NCBI RefSeq assembly: GCF_002878395.1
Contig: NC_061115.1
Span: forward strand, 90,483,471 to 90,547,470
Source of the DNA: Capsicum annuum
Lineage: Eukaryota > Streptophyta > Magnoliopsida > Solanales > Solanaceae
DNA length: 64,000 nt
Reading direction: 5' to 3'
The notes below the pieces were generated by a model. That model saw only the letters and a list, made by a program, of their open reading frames with translations, was not told the DNA's origin and ran no database searches. Made by a program: the position numbers and the translations under genes. Below are positions 11,676-24,014 of this stretch, piece by piece. Numbering within the stretch: the stretch's first letter is position 1; each line of letters starts with the position of its first letter.

Positions 11676-12204
11676 ACACGAGGTCATCTCAAAGCATAAC
11701 CTATATCATCATATTCTCATTTTGAAACCTGATTATAATAGAATCAGGATTTAAATACTATTATACTCAAGGTTTCTAAACCATATAGCTAAACATGAAA
11801 ACATCATGCATAATAATGCAATCAAATTATAAGAGAGGCCCAAGACATACCTCAAATCCCGATACCAGATCAAAGACCAATTTTCATAAGCTAGCCATAA
11901 TAATGATCATAATAATGATAACAACAAAATCAGTAACAAACTGAATAACTGGCTACTCCGGACAACCAAATACCTAGCTGAGCCTATGCGTATCCCCGCA
12001 TCCCTAGGCTCGAAAGGTTCAATCAACATACAATAACACAAGGCATATTTTTCACCTATATCTATACAATCATCCCATACTGGCTGATAGACATATGTGC
12101 ATACTGGTGATAGGCAATGCGTATGCAGGAATGAATGCAAAGTAAATAATTAATGTCGCAAATCATCATAACTATCCTCATCAGGATCATCATCATCGTA
12201 ATCA

Positions 12205-12560
12205 ACCTCCAGCCTTGCCGAGTATCAACATATCATCAACATATCCTCCGACCTTGCCAGGTATCAACATTATCATGACAGTATCCTCCAGACTCATTAG
12301 GTATCAATACCATCATAATAGTATCCTACGACATTGGCGGGTATCAACATCATCATAATAGTATACTCCGGCCTTGTCGGGTATCAATAACATCACAATA
12401 GTATCCTCCGACCTTGTCAGGTATTAATATCATCACAATAGTATCCTCCGGCCTTGCCGGGTATCAACATTATCATGATAGTATCCTCCAATTTTGCTGG
12501 CTATAAAAAGCATTACAATAGTATCCCCCCAACTTGCCGGATATCAATATCAACACAATT
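12205..12560. repeat. Minisatellite, 40-bp unit, about 9 copies (E 3' LTR)
   Basis: Units run TATCCTCCGGCCTTG, then GGGTATCAATATCATCAC, then AATAG, with exact 40-base spacing in several neighbours and substitutions between copies. It ends at an AATTACCATAACTAAATAAG boundary that is also present in the 5' LTR. Confidence 0.9.
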
Positions 12561-13429
12561 ACCATAACTAAATAAGATACATTAAAATACTCTTAAACAT
12601 AGACATATCACTGTAGAATATCTATCTAGTCAATACTTGCCAACTACTTGATATTATTTAACCAACAGCCATTATAATAGAATCACTAGTCATCACATAA
12701 GCTCTAGTAATTAGCATAAACATTATCCTTACTCATGGGATAGGAACTAACCACTATTTATTAAATAGCCAACATCTAACATCTAGTCAAGGTTCATAAC
12801 TAGACCAAACCGCTATTTATCCACCATTTATTATTATCAACTAATCATCCTATATCGCTAATAATTACTAGACAACACCTTACTAATTTTCACCTAACCA
12901 TCTTTTATTAACTGACAACATTTAATAACTAACCATCATTAGCTACCATGTTTCAACTAAGAAAGATTCATTAACTAATACATTAGATTCCTAGAAATCA
13001 AGTACTATAGTCCCCTTGTAAACAACTAATTACCATATAGCTTAACCATCTAACAAGAAGAGAAGTCATAAGATCATAGTTCAACTATAATCATATCATT
13101 TATAATGGTAAATAATCATGAATCTACGAAATCTATGAATGCCATCACCAGTATTCAATCAGTTGAATAATAAGCACCATACCACATCTTTCTCGGTCCT
13201 ATACTGGAGAGAAACGTATACAAACATATACATATTCATATTCATAAAATGTAATCACATCATTTGTAATGATAAACACTTCTCGGCTATTGAATCAATA
13301 TCATAACACGGACCTTGGCCTATTAGTTAACCAAAAATAATCATAACATCATAATCATGGCCTTAGGCCCATACACATATCTGAGACTCATAAAATAATC
13401 ATATTTATAAGCCGTAGCATACCTCTAAT

Positions 13430-13690
13430 CGCCTCATATATAGGAGGCATCTCACATATAGGAGGCATAATATCATTAACCATGTAATCATCTCTTACAT
13501 CTACGAGGCATTATATAGATAGACATGTAATCATCTCTCACACAAAAGACATTTCACATTTAGGAGGTATAATATATATAGGCATATAATCATATCTCAG
13601 ACAAAAAACATCTCACATATTGGAGGCATAATATAGGTAGACATGCATTCATCTATAAGACATCTTATATCAATAGGTCATACATTATGA
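13430..13690. repeat. Tandem block with about 60-bp unit, 4-5 copies (E 3' LTR)
   Basis: Units combine CTCACATATAGGAGGCATAA with AGACATGTAATCATCTCTCA. The 5' LTR carries the same block at 23216-23420 and 24000-24060, there split by the retrocopy-like insert. Confidence 0.75.
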
Positions 13691-15003
13691 CTACGAGGAA
13701 TATCACTTCTTTAGGACTATTTGCATATCTAAGAGAAACATCGTCTCTATATGTCCAACAACCATGACTAAAGAAAATAGCAACTCTACAAGCTAATCAT
13801 CAAGACTAAGAGACAATAGCATCTCTATAGGCTACATAACGTATCTAGGAGGAATATCATCTCTAAATGCCCAATATCACTTCCACAAGGATTATCATAA
13901 CCATAACTCAAAAGTCACAATCCGGACATCAATATAACTTACCAAGTTATGAAGCAACCTTATTCTAAGGTTTACTAGCCTTATCTATGTCTAACATCTG
14001 CACTAAGTCCATAAGACTTAACACAAGCTTAGGCCTAAGTGGGCCGTATGATCCCACTTCTAATCCACAATTTCAATAGTTAGGTGTACTATGCCCCAAA
14101 CTAGGCTAAGGTATTCAGTTCTTCTTCTAGATGTCAAGTAATCCATATTCAAGCTTAAGATAGAAACTTCAACCAGAAACAAGGGTACTCAAGTCAACTC
14201 TACCCAACTTATAGTTTCAAGACTTCCACATTAGTCCAATAAGGCTAAATATACAACTCATGCTTCAAAGCTAAAACCATATTCCAAGCATAGCATTATA
14301 TAATATCCATGCTATAACTAATCTAAACTAAAGAGGAAAGGCAATAGGATATAAAAGGGTTATAAACATGCCATCTTACGGGTCCAAAACCGTCACCTAA
14401 TTCTTGAAACATCAATTTATCAAGGGCATGTTACCCACTCATAATCAAGCCTAACATCCATATTCACATGCAGCATGTATCATACATCATCTATGAAGGA
14501 AAGTAGACAAAATCCTACCTCTAGACCAAACCCAAAAACCTTACTTCATGCACCACATGTTTGTTTTCACTTTATAATTCTCAAAATTCAATCACACTAT
14601 CAAAATGGTAATCTACTCATAAATATGAGTCTAATGATACCCACATTGCAGTATTGTGCTTCGGGTCAAAAAATGACACCAAAACCTCAAGTGGGCCCCG
14701 AAAATAGAAGATGAGTTTTCGAGACCAACCTAATGTTCACAGAGGAATAAGGAATCACAACTGTCAAAGAATGGGTGAAAACTAAGCATACTCTGGGCTA
14801 AAATTAAGCCCTAAGCTAAATTAGGGTTTTGTGTCCAAAATAAGAAATTCAAGAAATTCTTACCTTAATCTTGAAGATAATCGGAATACAAGATGATAAT
14901 TAAGCTCCCAAGTCACCCCATGACCATTTTTTAAGAATTACACTTATTGTAGGGTTTCTAGGTCTAAATGGTGAAGGAGAAATGCCCTAAACGCATCTTG
15001 GGA

Positions 15004-15012
15004 CTTTATATA
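15004..15012 (-). promoter_or_regulatory. TATA box of E 3' LTR
   Basis: The minus strand reads CTATATAAAGTCCC, a good plant TATA box (TATATAAAG). It is followed downstream by the conserved AGAAACCCTA block. It is retained in both E LTRs. Confidence 0.6.
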
Positions 15013-15772
15013 GCCCCTATAGGTACTCAGATGTCGCAATCGTAGTCCTATGGACCTCGATTGCGCTACTCATGATTGCACACTCTTGGCCACGATCGCA
15101 GTTGCACAAATGACAACAAACTCAAAAATATGTTTTTGACCTGCGAAACTCATTCGAAATCCAAAGAAAATGATCCAATAGTGAATTTTGAGTGTAAACC
15201 ACATTCCAAATCCATTGAAATCATAAAACTTTCATCAGAGATTGTTTAGGAAAAAAGTGGGGACCACACCTATAGTTTATCACTTTTCATAAAAGTTGCT
15301 TAATAGCCCAAAATAAGTCCGGGAGCCTTGGGACCTGAACCAAGGGTCTCCTTAGCCCAAAATAGACATTCTGGATGCAATGGCGAAGTTAGATTTTCAA
15401 TCCGAGGTCATTTCGACCAAATATGGGTCCCTGCACCTGTTCTTTCCAATTTTCAACTTTCTAACCAATAGGTCAAAATGAGCTGAAGTGCATTAGGACC
15501 CACACCAAAGGTCTACCTAGACTAAAATTGATATTCCAAATCTCCTGGTGCAGTTGAAATTTGCATCTGAGATTGTTTCATTGATGTTTTTACCCGGTGG
15601 CCATTTGGAACCATTGAAGGCTTCAAAACAGGGAAGTGGCTCTAAAAACCAAATGACTACCCGTTAACTAAACCGTTGGTCCCAGCAAGTTATAAATGAC
15701 TTGGGACAGATATGGAGAAGGTCAAACAGTGAAGATAAGTATAAGTATAAAAAAACCTGAAGGGTCATTACA

Positions 15773-18700
15773 ATATCCACTACTAAAAGAACTTTCATCC
15801 CCGAAAGTCAACGCATAGAAAGAATCTCAAAAGCTTTAAAGGAAGAGGTACTGGGCCCACATGCTCCAAGCTTGACTTCGCAGATAACCTCAGTAGAGTG
15901 AAAACACTTGCAAAGGATTCCCCCACATATATCCTTTTTCAACCAACACATTTATTTTACTTCAAAAATAGCCAAAACTCAACTTTGACCACTAACTGGC
16001 CTCCAAATAAACCGAAAAGGTTGATAAGTATAGACTGAACCACAACACAATGACCCCATCTCTATATCCATATAAATCCACAAAGGCTCATCCAAACTAA
16101 AAGCAAACGAAGACATGAGTCATAAAACCGAATCCAAATCTACTCATAAAATTGACTCCAAATCTAAAAATAACATTTCTTTACCTTTTTGCACCTGCTA
16201 TTTTCTCCAAGCCAAGAGGAAAATCTCTTGAGTCTCATTCATACAGTCTCATCATAGAGGACTCAAAGAAGTGAAGCTGATACATTGCAAGTCCGTAAGG
16301 AAAATATGAGAATAAACTCATAAGGCATTATATGGGCATACGAATAAAGATAATCACGTAATGCAATCCATGCCAATGCTACAACTAATCCAAATAAAAT
16401 TAAACAAAAATCTCAAAATCTAAGATATAACTGCTCATCACTGAAGATTCTACACCAGGATGTCTCATCCACCGAGAATGAAGCCATATTGAATCCAACT
16501 TGAGAATATTACTCCCACTGAGTAAATCGTCCAAAATTCCCAAAGAAAACTGAAACTCGAGGTCAAAACTAAAATAACCAATACGGGGACCATGGGCTAT
16601 CATCTGAACACTTATCAACAATAATCCAACTAAAGTCAAGAAGATCGAATAGGCAACCATGGAGTAGGCTCAACCAGCTTATAAATAAAATCCAAACTGA
16701 AACAAGTCCGAAATAGAGGCTGTACGACAACTCTACAAGACCAAGTTGAAATCTCAATACCAAGGCTGAACTACTCAATCTCAAATATCTGAATTAAAAC
16801 TAAAAATGAGTAGGCATTAATGCTCCAAATCTATCATACTTCCAAATCACCATTCCAAGCAGTCAAAATCCAAAACTGGGCTAATAAGGCTGTATCAATG
16901 TCAACTATCTTAAATTGGCTCTAGTATCCAGATTTGACATATTCGAGATAAATCATACCAAGTCACAATCAAGACATATCTAAAGAGAAAAATCACCACA
17001 AGGATAACCACTGACTAATAACACTAGCAACCAACTCTATATCAGCTGGAGGGAATAAGACATAGCTGCAAAATAGGAGTCATCCCAAAGATAAAATCAC
17101 TGGATGAAAATGGATATAACCCATTCCATATCCACTGGAAGGCATAAACTATCCAAATATACTCAAAACTTCTCAAGGATGAAAACCATACAAGTGAAGG
17201 AAAAACTTTAGCAACTCGAACAAATGCAACTTAAGTTGGGAACTAACCAATGCAATACTCTATCTAGGCAAACAAATAGCCACATGCTCATATTATCGAG
17301 GAGAATCACTCCACAAAGCCTCACTAGGCCGATCAAATGCTTAAATGAGGATTTCCTAAATCCACCTAAGAACAACATCATCGAAGAAGAAATGCCAATC
17401 TCAAAACCAAGGTCAAAGTCATGACCACCACCAAACAACCAATAACTCAAGATAAAGAGTTGCTAATCTTCCAACTTAAGAAGCGATCACAAGAAAGGTC
17501 ACCTGCCTCTAACTCTCCAACACCACTTAAGGGAAAACCACATCACAACAACAAATGAGTATTTAATCTCCACCCTAATAACAAGACAAACTATCCAAGG
17601 GTACAGACCCAACATACCTATGAGATAAATCCATGATATTTCAATATCAACATCAAAATTACAATCAAACAATGAACTAGCCACAAATGAAGAATGAACC
17701 TGAAACTGGTCCATCTCACAAACGATTTATACCATAAGGGATAGCCAAAATAAAATTATTCATAACCCAAGAGGCAAGTCTAAGAATCTCAAACTCAAAA
17801 ATAGGCAACATAACTAAATTGTCGACTCAGAATCCACAAAAACATGGAAGGTCACTTACCTTTGATACCACAACACATCTCCAAAATCAATCAAATATAG
17901 CTAACCAAGAGGGAACACAGTCAACCTTACCGCTCTAGGAGAAAGAAATCATCAAATCGGGCTGTATCTACTCAAGCCACCAAATAATATCATAATAATA
18001 ATTTAAGTCTAACTAGATAACACTAGTCTATACAGCTACCCAGCAAGGATCAATCACAACTAGTAATAAGATCAAATAATATTAATAACCTTACGTGGTG
18101 GTATGAATAACCTCACACGGTGGTATTAATAATCCACACAATGGTAGCAATAGAAACAACAATATTAATATCAACATACGGTACTGGCGGGGCCAAAATA
18201 AACATCAATATTATGTACCACCTAAAGGCCACAACAAGGATAATATGCCAAGATAAATGCGACTCAAACGCAAAACCATGCCCATAGGGGAAAAACATCA
18301 ATATATATCTACTCCATCCACTACTAAAAGAAATAAACCACAGAGTAGTAACATAATCATGAATTCAATAATAAGGCACATAATGACCGATATAAATTCA
18401 TCAAGGCATACAATCATCAATAGGTATGAAAACCCTAATACACATAACAAGAGATAAATGTGAGAAATAAAAGAACACCAATTTTGGTAACATCAATAGT
18501 CACATGCCTGACGGGCATAGGGAAAATAAACCTAAATAGGTCTAAATAAGACTAAACGACTGAATCATCAACTGAGGTACCAAGCGCACCATCTTTAATT
18601 GAAGTTGTGAAAACATCACAAGCTTATCTAACTAAGCTAAGTGACTAGAATCTCATGTCATGGACATACCCTAGACTAGTAGTCGGTCTCTCTGTGGCCG

Positions 18701-19340
18701 TAGAAATTCCTGAAGCATCACTATAGAGAGAAAAAAAACTAAAACCAAATGGCTGGCCAACTGATGCTGAGAGACACTCGCAAAATTATGTCCAAACTTC
18801 TGAAATCATAGCCTATCTTAGGAACTCTAGGCTGGTGCTGAATATATGCTAACTCTAGATAATCACCTATCTTATACCAGGGGCATCCTTTGAGCTAGTG
18901 TCTCATTACAACACAACCAAACCAAGATCCTAGAATACTTCAAGATACTGCCCCTTATAATACAGAATGGTCGCCATAGCTCGAATAACTATATGACACT
19001 CACACAATTCAAATGGGCACTCTTTCCAAATCCTTTTGGCCACTATTGAGGACCTCTGATATCTATCTCTAACCCTCTAATTCGATGCTTCACTAAAATT
19101 CTAGAAATATGTGTTAGAGTCTTGTCCACATCTGTCGATAATATTGTATTGTCCTTGGGGGATAGAATAGAGTCAAAGAATGTATTCAAGACTCATAGAA
19201 ATGCAGATACACAATAAGGAGTCATGAAGTGAATTTCCTCAAATATCACTGTAGCCTCCCGAAGATAGGTTACAGACATATCCGTACTAATTTGCAGGAC
19301 TCTCCTAACACTTAGCTCTTGTACTAATACACCAATAAAA
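15773..19340 (-). other. Element E interior, no recognised domain
   Basis: The first ~90 bases from the LTR repeat D's polypurine region and the very end of its chromodomain reading (minus-strand GGGCCCAGTACCTCTTCC against D's GGGTCCAGTATCCTCATC). The last few hundred bases before the primer site repeat D's leader. In between, the longest open frames (for example 16660-16400, 86 codons) show no retroelement motif and look like chance. Interior length is 3.6 kb against 5.2 kb in D. A 22-bp triplicate lies at 18084-18149. I cannot exclude heavily mutated coding sequence. Confidence 0.55.
18084..18149. repeat. Three tandem copies of a 22-bp unit
   Basis: Units begin AATAACCTTACGTGG, AATAACCTCACACGG and AATAATCCACACAAT, each ending in TGGTA with 1-2 further bases. 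Adjacent and head-to-tail. Confidence 0.75.
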
Positions 19341-19360
19341 CCTAGGCTCTGATACTAATT
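19341..19360 (-). other. Element E primer-binding site (tRNA-iMet type)
   Basis: The minus strand reads AATTAGTATCAGAGCCTAGG, one base off the D site, directly against the LTR end TGTCATGACC at 19361. Confidence 0.82.
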
Positions 19361-20140
19361 TGTCATGACCCAACTTCTCGTGTCATGATAACGCCTACCA
19401 TAACCCACTAGTAGGCAAGCCAACCCATAGTTCAGAATGGCTAGTAATAGACTACTCAATAATATAAGGAAAAAAATGTAGAATATATGAAATAAAGATC
19501 AATATATAGAAGAATCCCAAAACCTGGGGGTATCAGTATAGGAGCTTCTAATATAAAAAGAGTACAAAAGTGAAATATCAAGAGAGATACAATAATACAA
19601 TTTATCTCTAAACTCAACTTAGAGACCAATCTAACACATAAGAGAGAAATAAGTAATGCTCCGAACATCAGGAGCTCATTCTAAGTCTCTAAATTAGTGC
19701 TGGTCTGCACGATGCACAGATCAACTGCGATAACCTATACTATGATTTTTTGTAGGTTGCAGAAGTGTAGCATGATTACCAAATGAATGGTACTCAGTAG
19801 GCTACTGGAAACTGAGATCCAAAGATAAAGCAGATATATACAACATATAAACATAATGGAAACTATACCCAAAAGTCAAAAAGTCATATGAAAAGTCAAT
19901 GAGATAGTAAGGAACAACTATCCTATTAATGTCCAAGAGTCTAACATAATAAAACTAAGGAAGTATCAGGGTGAACTATCCTATTCTAGCTACATTCAAT
20001 ATAAGTCAATGCTATACCATATATCCTAGGTCAATATACAAATAAACAATGAAAGAAAAATCTATAGTAATATACAAGGCGAAGAAATGAATGTACAACA
20101 TGAACAATGAAGGAAAGGATATAGGGTAGTATCATAGCTT

Positions 20141-20166
20141 TATATATATACGTATATATATATGTA
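20141..20166. repeat. TA-rich microsatellite in E 5' LTR
   Basis: TATATATATACGTATATATATA; counterpart of 11637-11675. Confidence 0.8.
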
Positions 20167-20617
20167 AACATGAGGTCATCTTAAAGAATAACCTATATCA
20201 TCATATTCTTATTTTGAGACCTCATTATAATAGAATTGGGATTTAAATACTATTATACTCGGTGTTTCTAATCAATATGGCTAGATATGAAAGAGTCATG
20301 CATAATAAAGCATTCATATTATAGGAGAGGCCAAAGATATACCTAAAATCCCGATACTGGATCAAAGACCAATCTATCATAAGCTAGCCATAATAATAAT
20401 CATAACAATGATAAAAACAATATCAATTACAGCATGAATAACAGCTACTCTGGACAACCAAATACCTAGCCGAGTCTATGCATACCTTACTGCCCTAGGT
20501 TTAAAAGGTTCAATCAACATACAACAACACAAGGAATATTCTTCACCCATATCTATGCAACTTTCCTATACCGACTAATAGACATAGGTACATACTGGAG
20601 ATAAATCATCATAATCA

Positions 20618-20980
20618 ACTTCTAGCCTTGTCGGGTATCAATATATCAATAATATATCCTCTAGCCTTACCTGGTTTCAACATGATCATGACAGTATTCT
20701 CCAGTTTTACTGAGTTTCAATACCATTATTATAGTATCCTCTGGCCTTGTCGGGTATCAATGTTATCATAATAGTATCCTCCAGCCTTGTGGGGTAAAAA
20801 TAGCATCACAATAGTATATTCTGGCCTTGCCAAATATCAATATCATCACAATAGTATCCTACGGCCTTGACGGGTATCAACATTGTCACGACAGTATCCT
20901 CGATCTTACTGGGTATCACAAGCATCACAATAGTATCCTCCGGCCTTACTACATATCAATATCATCATATTTACCATAAT
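20618..20980. repeat. 40-bp minisatellite array 1 of E 5' LTR
   Basis: About nine copies, same unit as 12205-12560. One copy shows the GGGTAAAAATAGCATCAC variant, which recurs in arrays 2 and 3 at the same rank. The arrays were therefore duplicated as blocks rather than grown independently. Confidence 0.85.
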
Positions 20981-21300
20981 CGAAAAAGATACACTAAAAT
21001 ACTCATAAACACAGATACCTTACCGAGCCTACATATGAATAATCTTCTACTACGGACAACCAAATTCCTAGCCGAGCCTATGCATACCCCCATCACCCCA
21101 GTCTTAAAAAGTTTAATCAACATACAACAGCCCAAGGTATGTTCTTCACCCATATCTATGCAACCATTCCATACTAGCTGATAGATATAGGTGCATACTG
21201 GTGAAAGGCAATCATATGTAGAAATGAATGCAAAGTACACAATCAATGTCACAAATTATCAAAATTACCCTCATTAGGATAATCATCATCATAATCAACC

Positions 21301-21650
21301 TTCGGCCTTGTCAGGTATCAACATATCATCAATATATCCTCTGTCCTTGCCTAGTATCAATACATCATGACAGTACCCTTCGATTTTGTTGAGTATCAAT
21401 ACCATCATAATAGTATTCTCCGACATTGAAGGGTATCAACATCATCATAATAGTATTCTCCGACCTTGCAGGGTAAAAATTCTATAACAATAGTATTTTC
21501 TAGCCTTGTCGGATATCAATATCATAACAATAGTATCCTCCGGCCTTAACGGGTATCAACATTATCACGACAGTATCCTCGATCTTACTGGGTATCAAAA
21601 GCATCACAATAGTATCCTCCGTCCTTGCTTCGTATTAATATCATCACAAT
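21301..21650. repeat. 40-bp minisatellite array 2 of E 5' LTR
   Basis: About nine copies; rank order of variant copies (GGGTAAAAATTCTATAAC, then TAACGGGTATCAACATTATC) parallels arrays 1 and 3. Confidence 0.85.
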
Positions 21651-21978
21651 TACCATAATTGAAAAAGATACACTAAAATACTCATAAACACAGATACCTT
21701 ACTGAGCCTACATGGAAATAATCGTCTACTCCAGACAACTAAATTCCTAGCCGAGCCTATGCATACCCCCACTACCCTAGGCTTAAAAAGTTCAATCAAC
21801 ATACAACAACCCAAGGCATATTCTTCACCCATATCTATACAACCATCCCATACCGACTGATAGACATAGGTGCATACTGGGGATAGGCAATGCACATGTA
21901 AGAATGAATAAAAAGTACACAATCAATGGCACAAATTATCAAAACTACCCTCATCAGGACAATCATCATCCTAATCAA

Positions 21979-22334
21979 CCTCCGGCCTTGTCGGGTATTA
22001 ACATATCATTAATAAATCCTCTGGCTTTTCTTGGTATCAACATCATCACAACAGTATCCTCCAATTTTGTCGAGTATCAATACCTTCATAATAGTATCCT
22101 CCGGCATTGTCGAGTATCAACATCATCATAATAGTATCCTCCGACCTTTTCGGGTAAAAATTTTACTACAATAGTATTTTCTAGCCTTGTCGGATATCAA
22201 TATCATCACAATAGTATTCTCAAGCCTTGATGGGTATCAACATCATCACGACAGTAACCTCGGTCTTGTCAGGTATCAAAAGCATCACAATGGTATCCTC
22301 TGGCCTTGTCGGGTATCAATATCATCACAATTAC
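21979..22334. repeat. 40-bp minisatellite array 3 of E 5' LTR
   Basis: About nine copies ending at the AATTACCATAACCAAATAAG boundary, which matches the single array of the 3' LTR. Array 3 is therefore the one in the ancestral position on this side. Confidence 0.85.
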
Positions 22335-23215
22335 CATAACCAAATAAGATCCACTAAAATACTTATAAACATAGATATATCACCATAGAATATCTATCTA
22401 GTCAATACTTCCCAACTACTCATTATTAGTTAACCAACACCCATTATAATAGAATCACTAGTTTACTAGTCATCATATAAGCTCTAGTTATTAGCCTAAA
22501 CATTATCCTTACTCACGAGATAACAACTAACCACTATTTGTTAAATAGCAAACATCTAACATCTAGTCAAGGTTCATCACTAGACCAAAACTGCCATTTA
22601 TCCATCATTCATTATTATAAACTAATCATCCTATATCATTAATAATTACTAGATAACACCTTAGTACTTTTCACCTAACCATCTTTTATTAACTGACAGC
22701 ATTCATTAATTAACCATTGTTAGCTACCATATTTCAACTTAGTAAGATTCATTAACTAATAAATTAGATTCCTAGCCATCAAGTGCTATAGTCTGCTAAT
22801 AGATAACTATTTACCATATAGCTTAATTGTTTACCAAGAAGAGAAGTCATAAGATCCCAGTTCAACTATAATCACATTATTTATAATGGTAACTAATCAT
22901 GAATCTACCATATCTATGCATGACATAACCAGTATTCAATCAATTGAATAATAAACATCATACCACATCTTTCTCTGTCCCATACCGGAGAGATGTGTAT
23001 ACAAACATATACATATTCATATTCATAAAATGTAATCACATCATTTATAATGAAAAATATTTCCCAACTATTTAATAAATATCATAAAATGAAACTTGGC
23101 CCATTAATTTATTCGAAATAATCATAACATCATAATCATGGCCTTAGGCTCATACACATATTCGGGACTCATATCAATAATTATATTTATAAGTCGTATC
23201 ATACTTCTAATCATC

Positions 23216-23420
23216 TCAAGTATAGGAGGTATCTCACATATAGGAGGCATAATATCATTAAGTATGTAATCATCTCTCACACAAGAGGCATCTCACATCT
23301 AAGAGGCATAATATAGATAGACATATAATTATCTCTCACATAAAAGGCATCTTATATCTAGGAGGCATAATATATAGGCATGTAATTATCTCTCACACGA
23401 GGTATCTCATATCTAGGAGG
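23216..23420. repeat. About 60-bp tandem block (E 5' LTR), interrupted at 23426
   Basis: Counterpart of 13430-13690. Repeating AGGAGGCATAATAT and ATCTCTCACA motifs resume at 24000-24060 after the inserted segment. Confidence 0.75.
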
Positions 23421-23425
23421 AATAA
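23408..23425. repeat. Candidate target-site duplication, left copy
   Basis: CATATCTAGGAGGAATAA ends exactly where the foreign segment starts. It matches 23997-24014 at 15 of 18 bases. The host tract is itself tandemly repeated with a similar motif, so this could be two repeat units instead. Confidence 0.5.
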
Positions 23426-23996
23426 CTATAAATCTATGGGAACACAGTTAGGGGTGCAGTCAGATCAAAAAGTGGAACATAGAGTAAGAAACAGGGTACC
23501 TAGATGTAAAATCAAGTCTTAGTGGATGAGACCCATATGTTTAGCACAAAAAATCATTATGTACTCCCTTACTCTGAGGAATTCAACTGAAATAGAACAC
23601 AAAATCTCAAATACAAGCAAAGGAGTAGGATTTTAGGGTAAATCAGAAGTTTAAATGCAAGCAACGGAGGATGGACTAAACTTACTCTTGCAAACTGTAC
23701 AAGAATCTGAGCTTATCCAACCATGGTATGGTGTTTATCACCCACAGGAGAAGCATCTCAAATTAAAGATTTCCAAAAGCAAACATGATAAAGGCGATGG
23801 AAACATGCCAAGAAAGGAGCTCTTCTTAGCTCAAATTAGAAACCCTACATCCCCATTTTATTATTTCTTTCATGGACTGGGTCAAGTTGTTTGGGCTGAT
23901 TAATTTAATATGTGTATGTATTTATTTGAATGGGTTGGTCCATTCTTTGTGGATTGAGTTAGTTTATTAATAAAATTAAAATTTAACCAAAAAAAA
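23426..23996 (+). mobile_element. 571-bp retrocopy-like insert with poly(A)
   Basis: This segment is absent from the E 3' LTR and unlike any other LTR in the window. On the plus strand it has a small open frame, 23655-23903 (next entry), then a short AT-rich 3' stretch with AATAAA at 23969-23974. Fourteen bases after that comes an A8 tract at 23989-23996, immediately followed by the right-hand candidate duplication. This layout is what LINE-mediated copying of a polyadenylated transcript leaves. The parent transcript is not recognised. A truncated SINE or LINE tail is an alternative. Confidence 0.6.
23655..23903 (+). pseudogene. Unrecognised 82-codon open frame in the retrocopy-like insert
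   Basis: The frame starts MQATEDGLNLLLQTVQESEL and ends with GLGQVVWAD before TAA/TTAA stops. It is mildly basic in the middle (KHLKLKISKSKHDKGDG), with no signal peptide, membrane segment or motif I can name. If the insert is a retrocopy, this could be the C-terminal end of the parent protein; it could equally be chance. The only support beyond length is its position just upstream of the AATAAA and poly(A). Confidence 0.3.
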
Positions 23997-24014
23997 CACA
24001 TCTAAGAGGCATAA
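23997..24014. repeat. Candidate target-site duplication, right copy
   Basis: CACATCTAAGAGGCATAA begins at the base after the A8 tract. See 23408-23425. Confidence 0.5.

Larger units (their letters stand above)
11109..15772 (-). repeat. Element E 3' LTR (4.66 kb)
   Basis: Aligns with 19361-26169 in the same order: end block, TA-rich run, minisatellite, a 'GGAGGCATAATAT' tandem block, promoter and U3 end. Relative to the 5' copy it lacks about 250 bases near 11155 (5' copy 19404-19650). It has one minisatellite unit where the 5' copy has three, and it lacks the 23426-23996 insert. No gene is present in its 4.7 kb. Confidence 0.75.
20447..22340. repeat. Higher-order tandem triplication, about 680-bp unit
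   Basis: Three head-to-tail units, each made of a leader (GGACAACCAAATACCTAGCC and variants, at about 20455, 21053 and 21735) and a block of 40-bp minisatellite. Landmarks repeat at matching spacing: GAAAAAGATACACTAAAATA at 20982 and 21661 (679 bases), and AATCATCATC at 21281 and 21961 (680 bases). The first unit is shorter by a small deletion near 20600. The 3' LTR has only one such unit (about 11940-12560). Confidence 0.85.

Noticed and set aside
12205..12560. Regular 40-bp repeats considered as a CRISPR-like array
   Set aside because: The repeat is continuous, with no alternating constant and unique segments, and the setting is a plant LTR.
16400..17450. Several 70-86 codon frames in E's interior
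   Set aside because: No motif, both strands, hydrophobic composition from AT-rich DNA; expected by chance.
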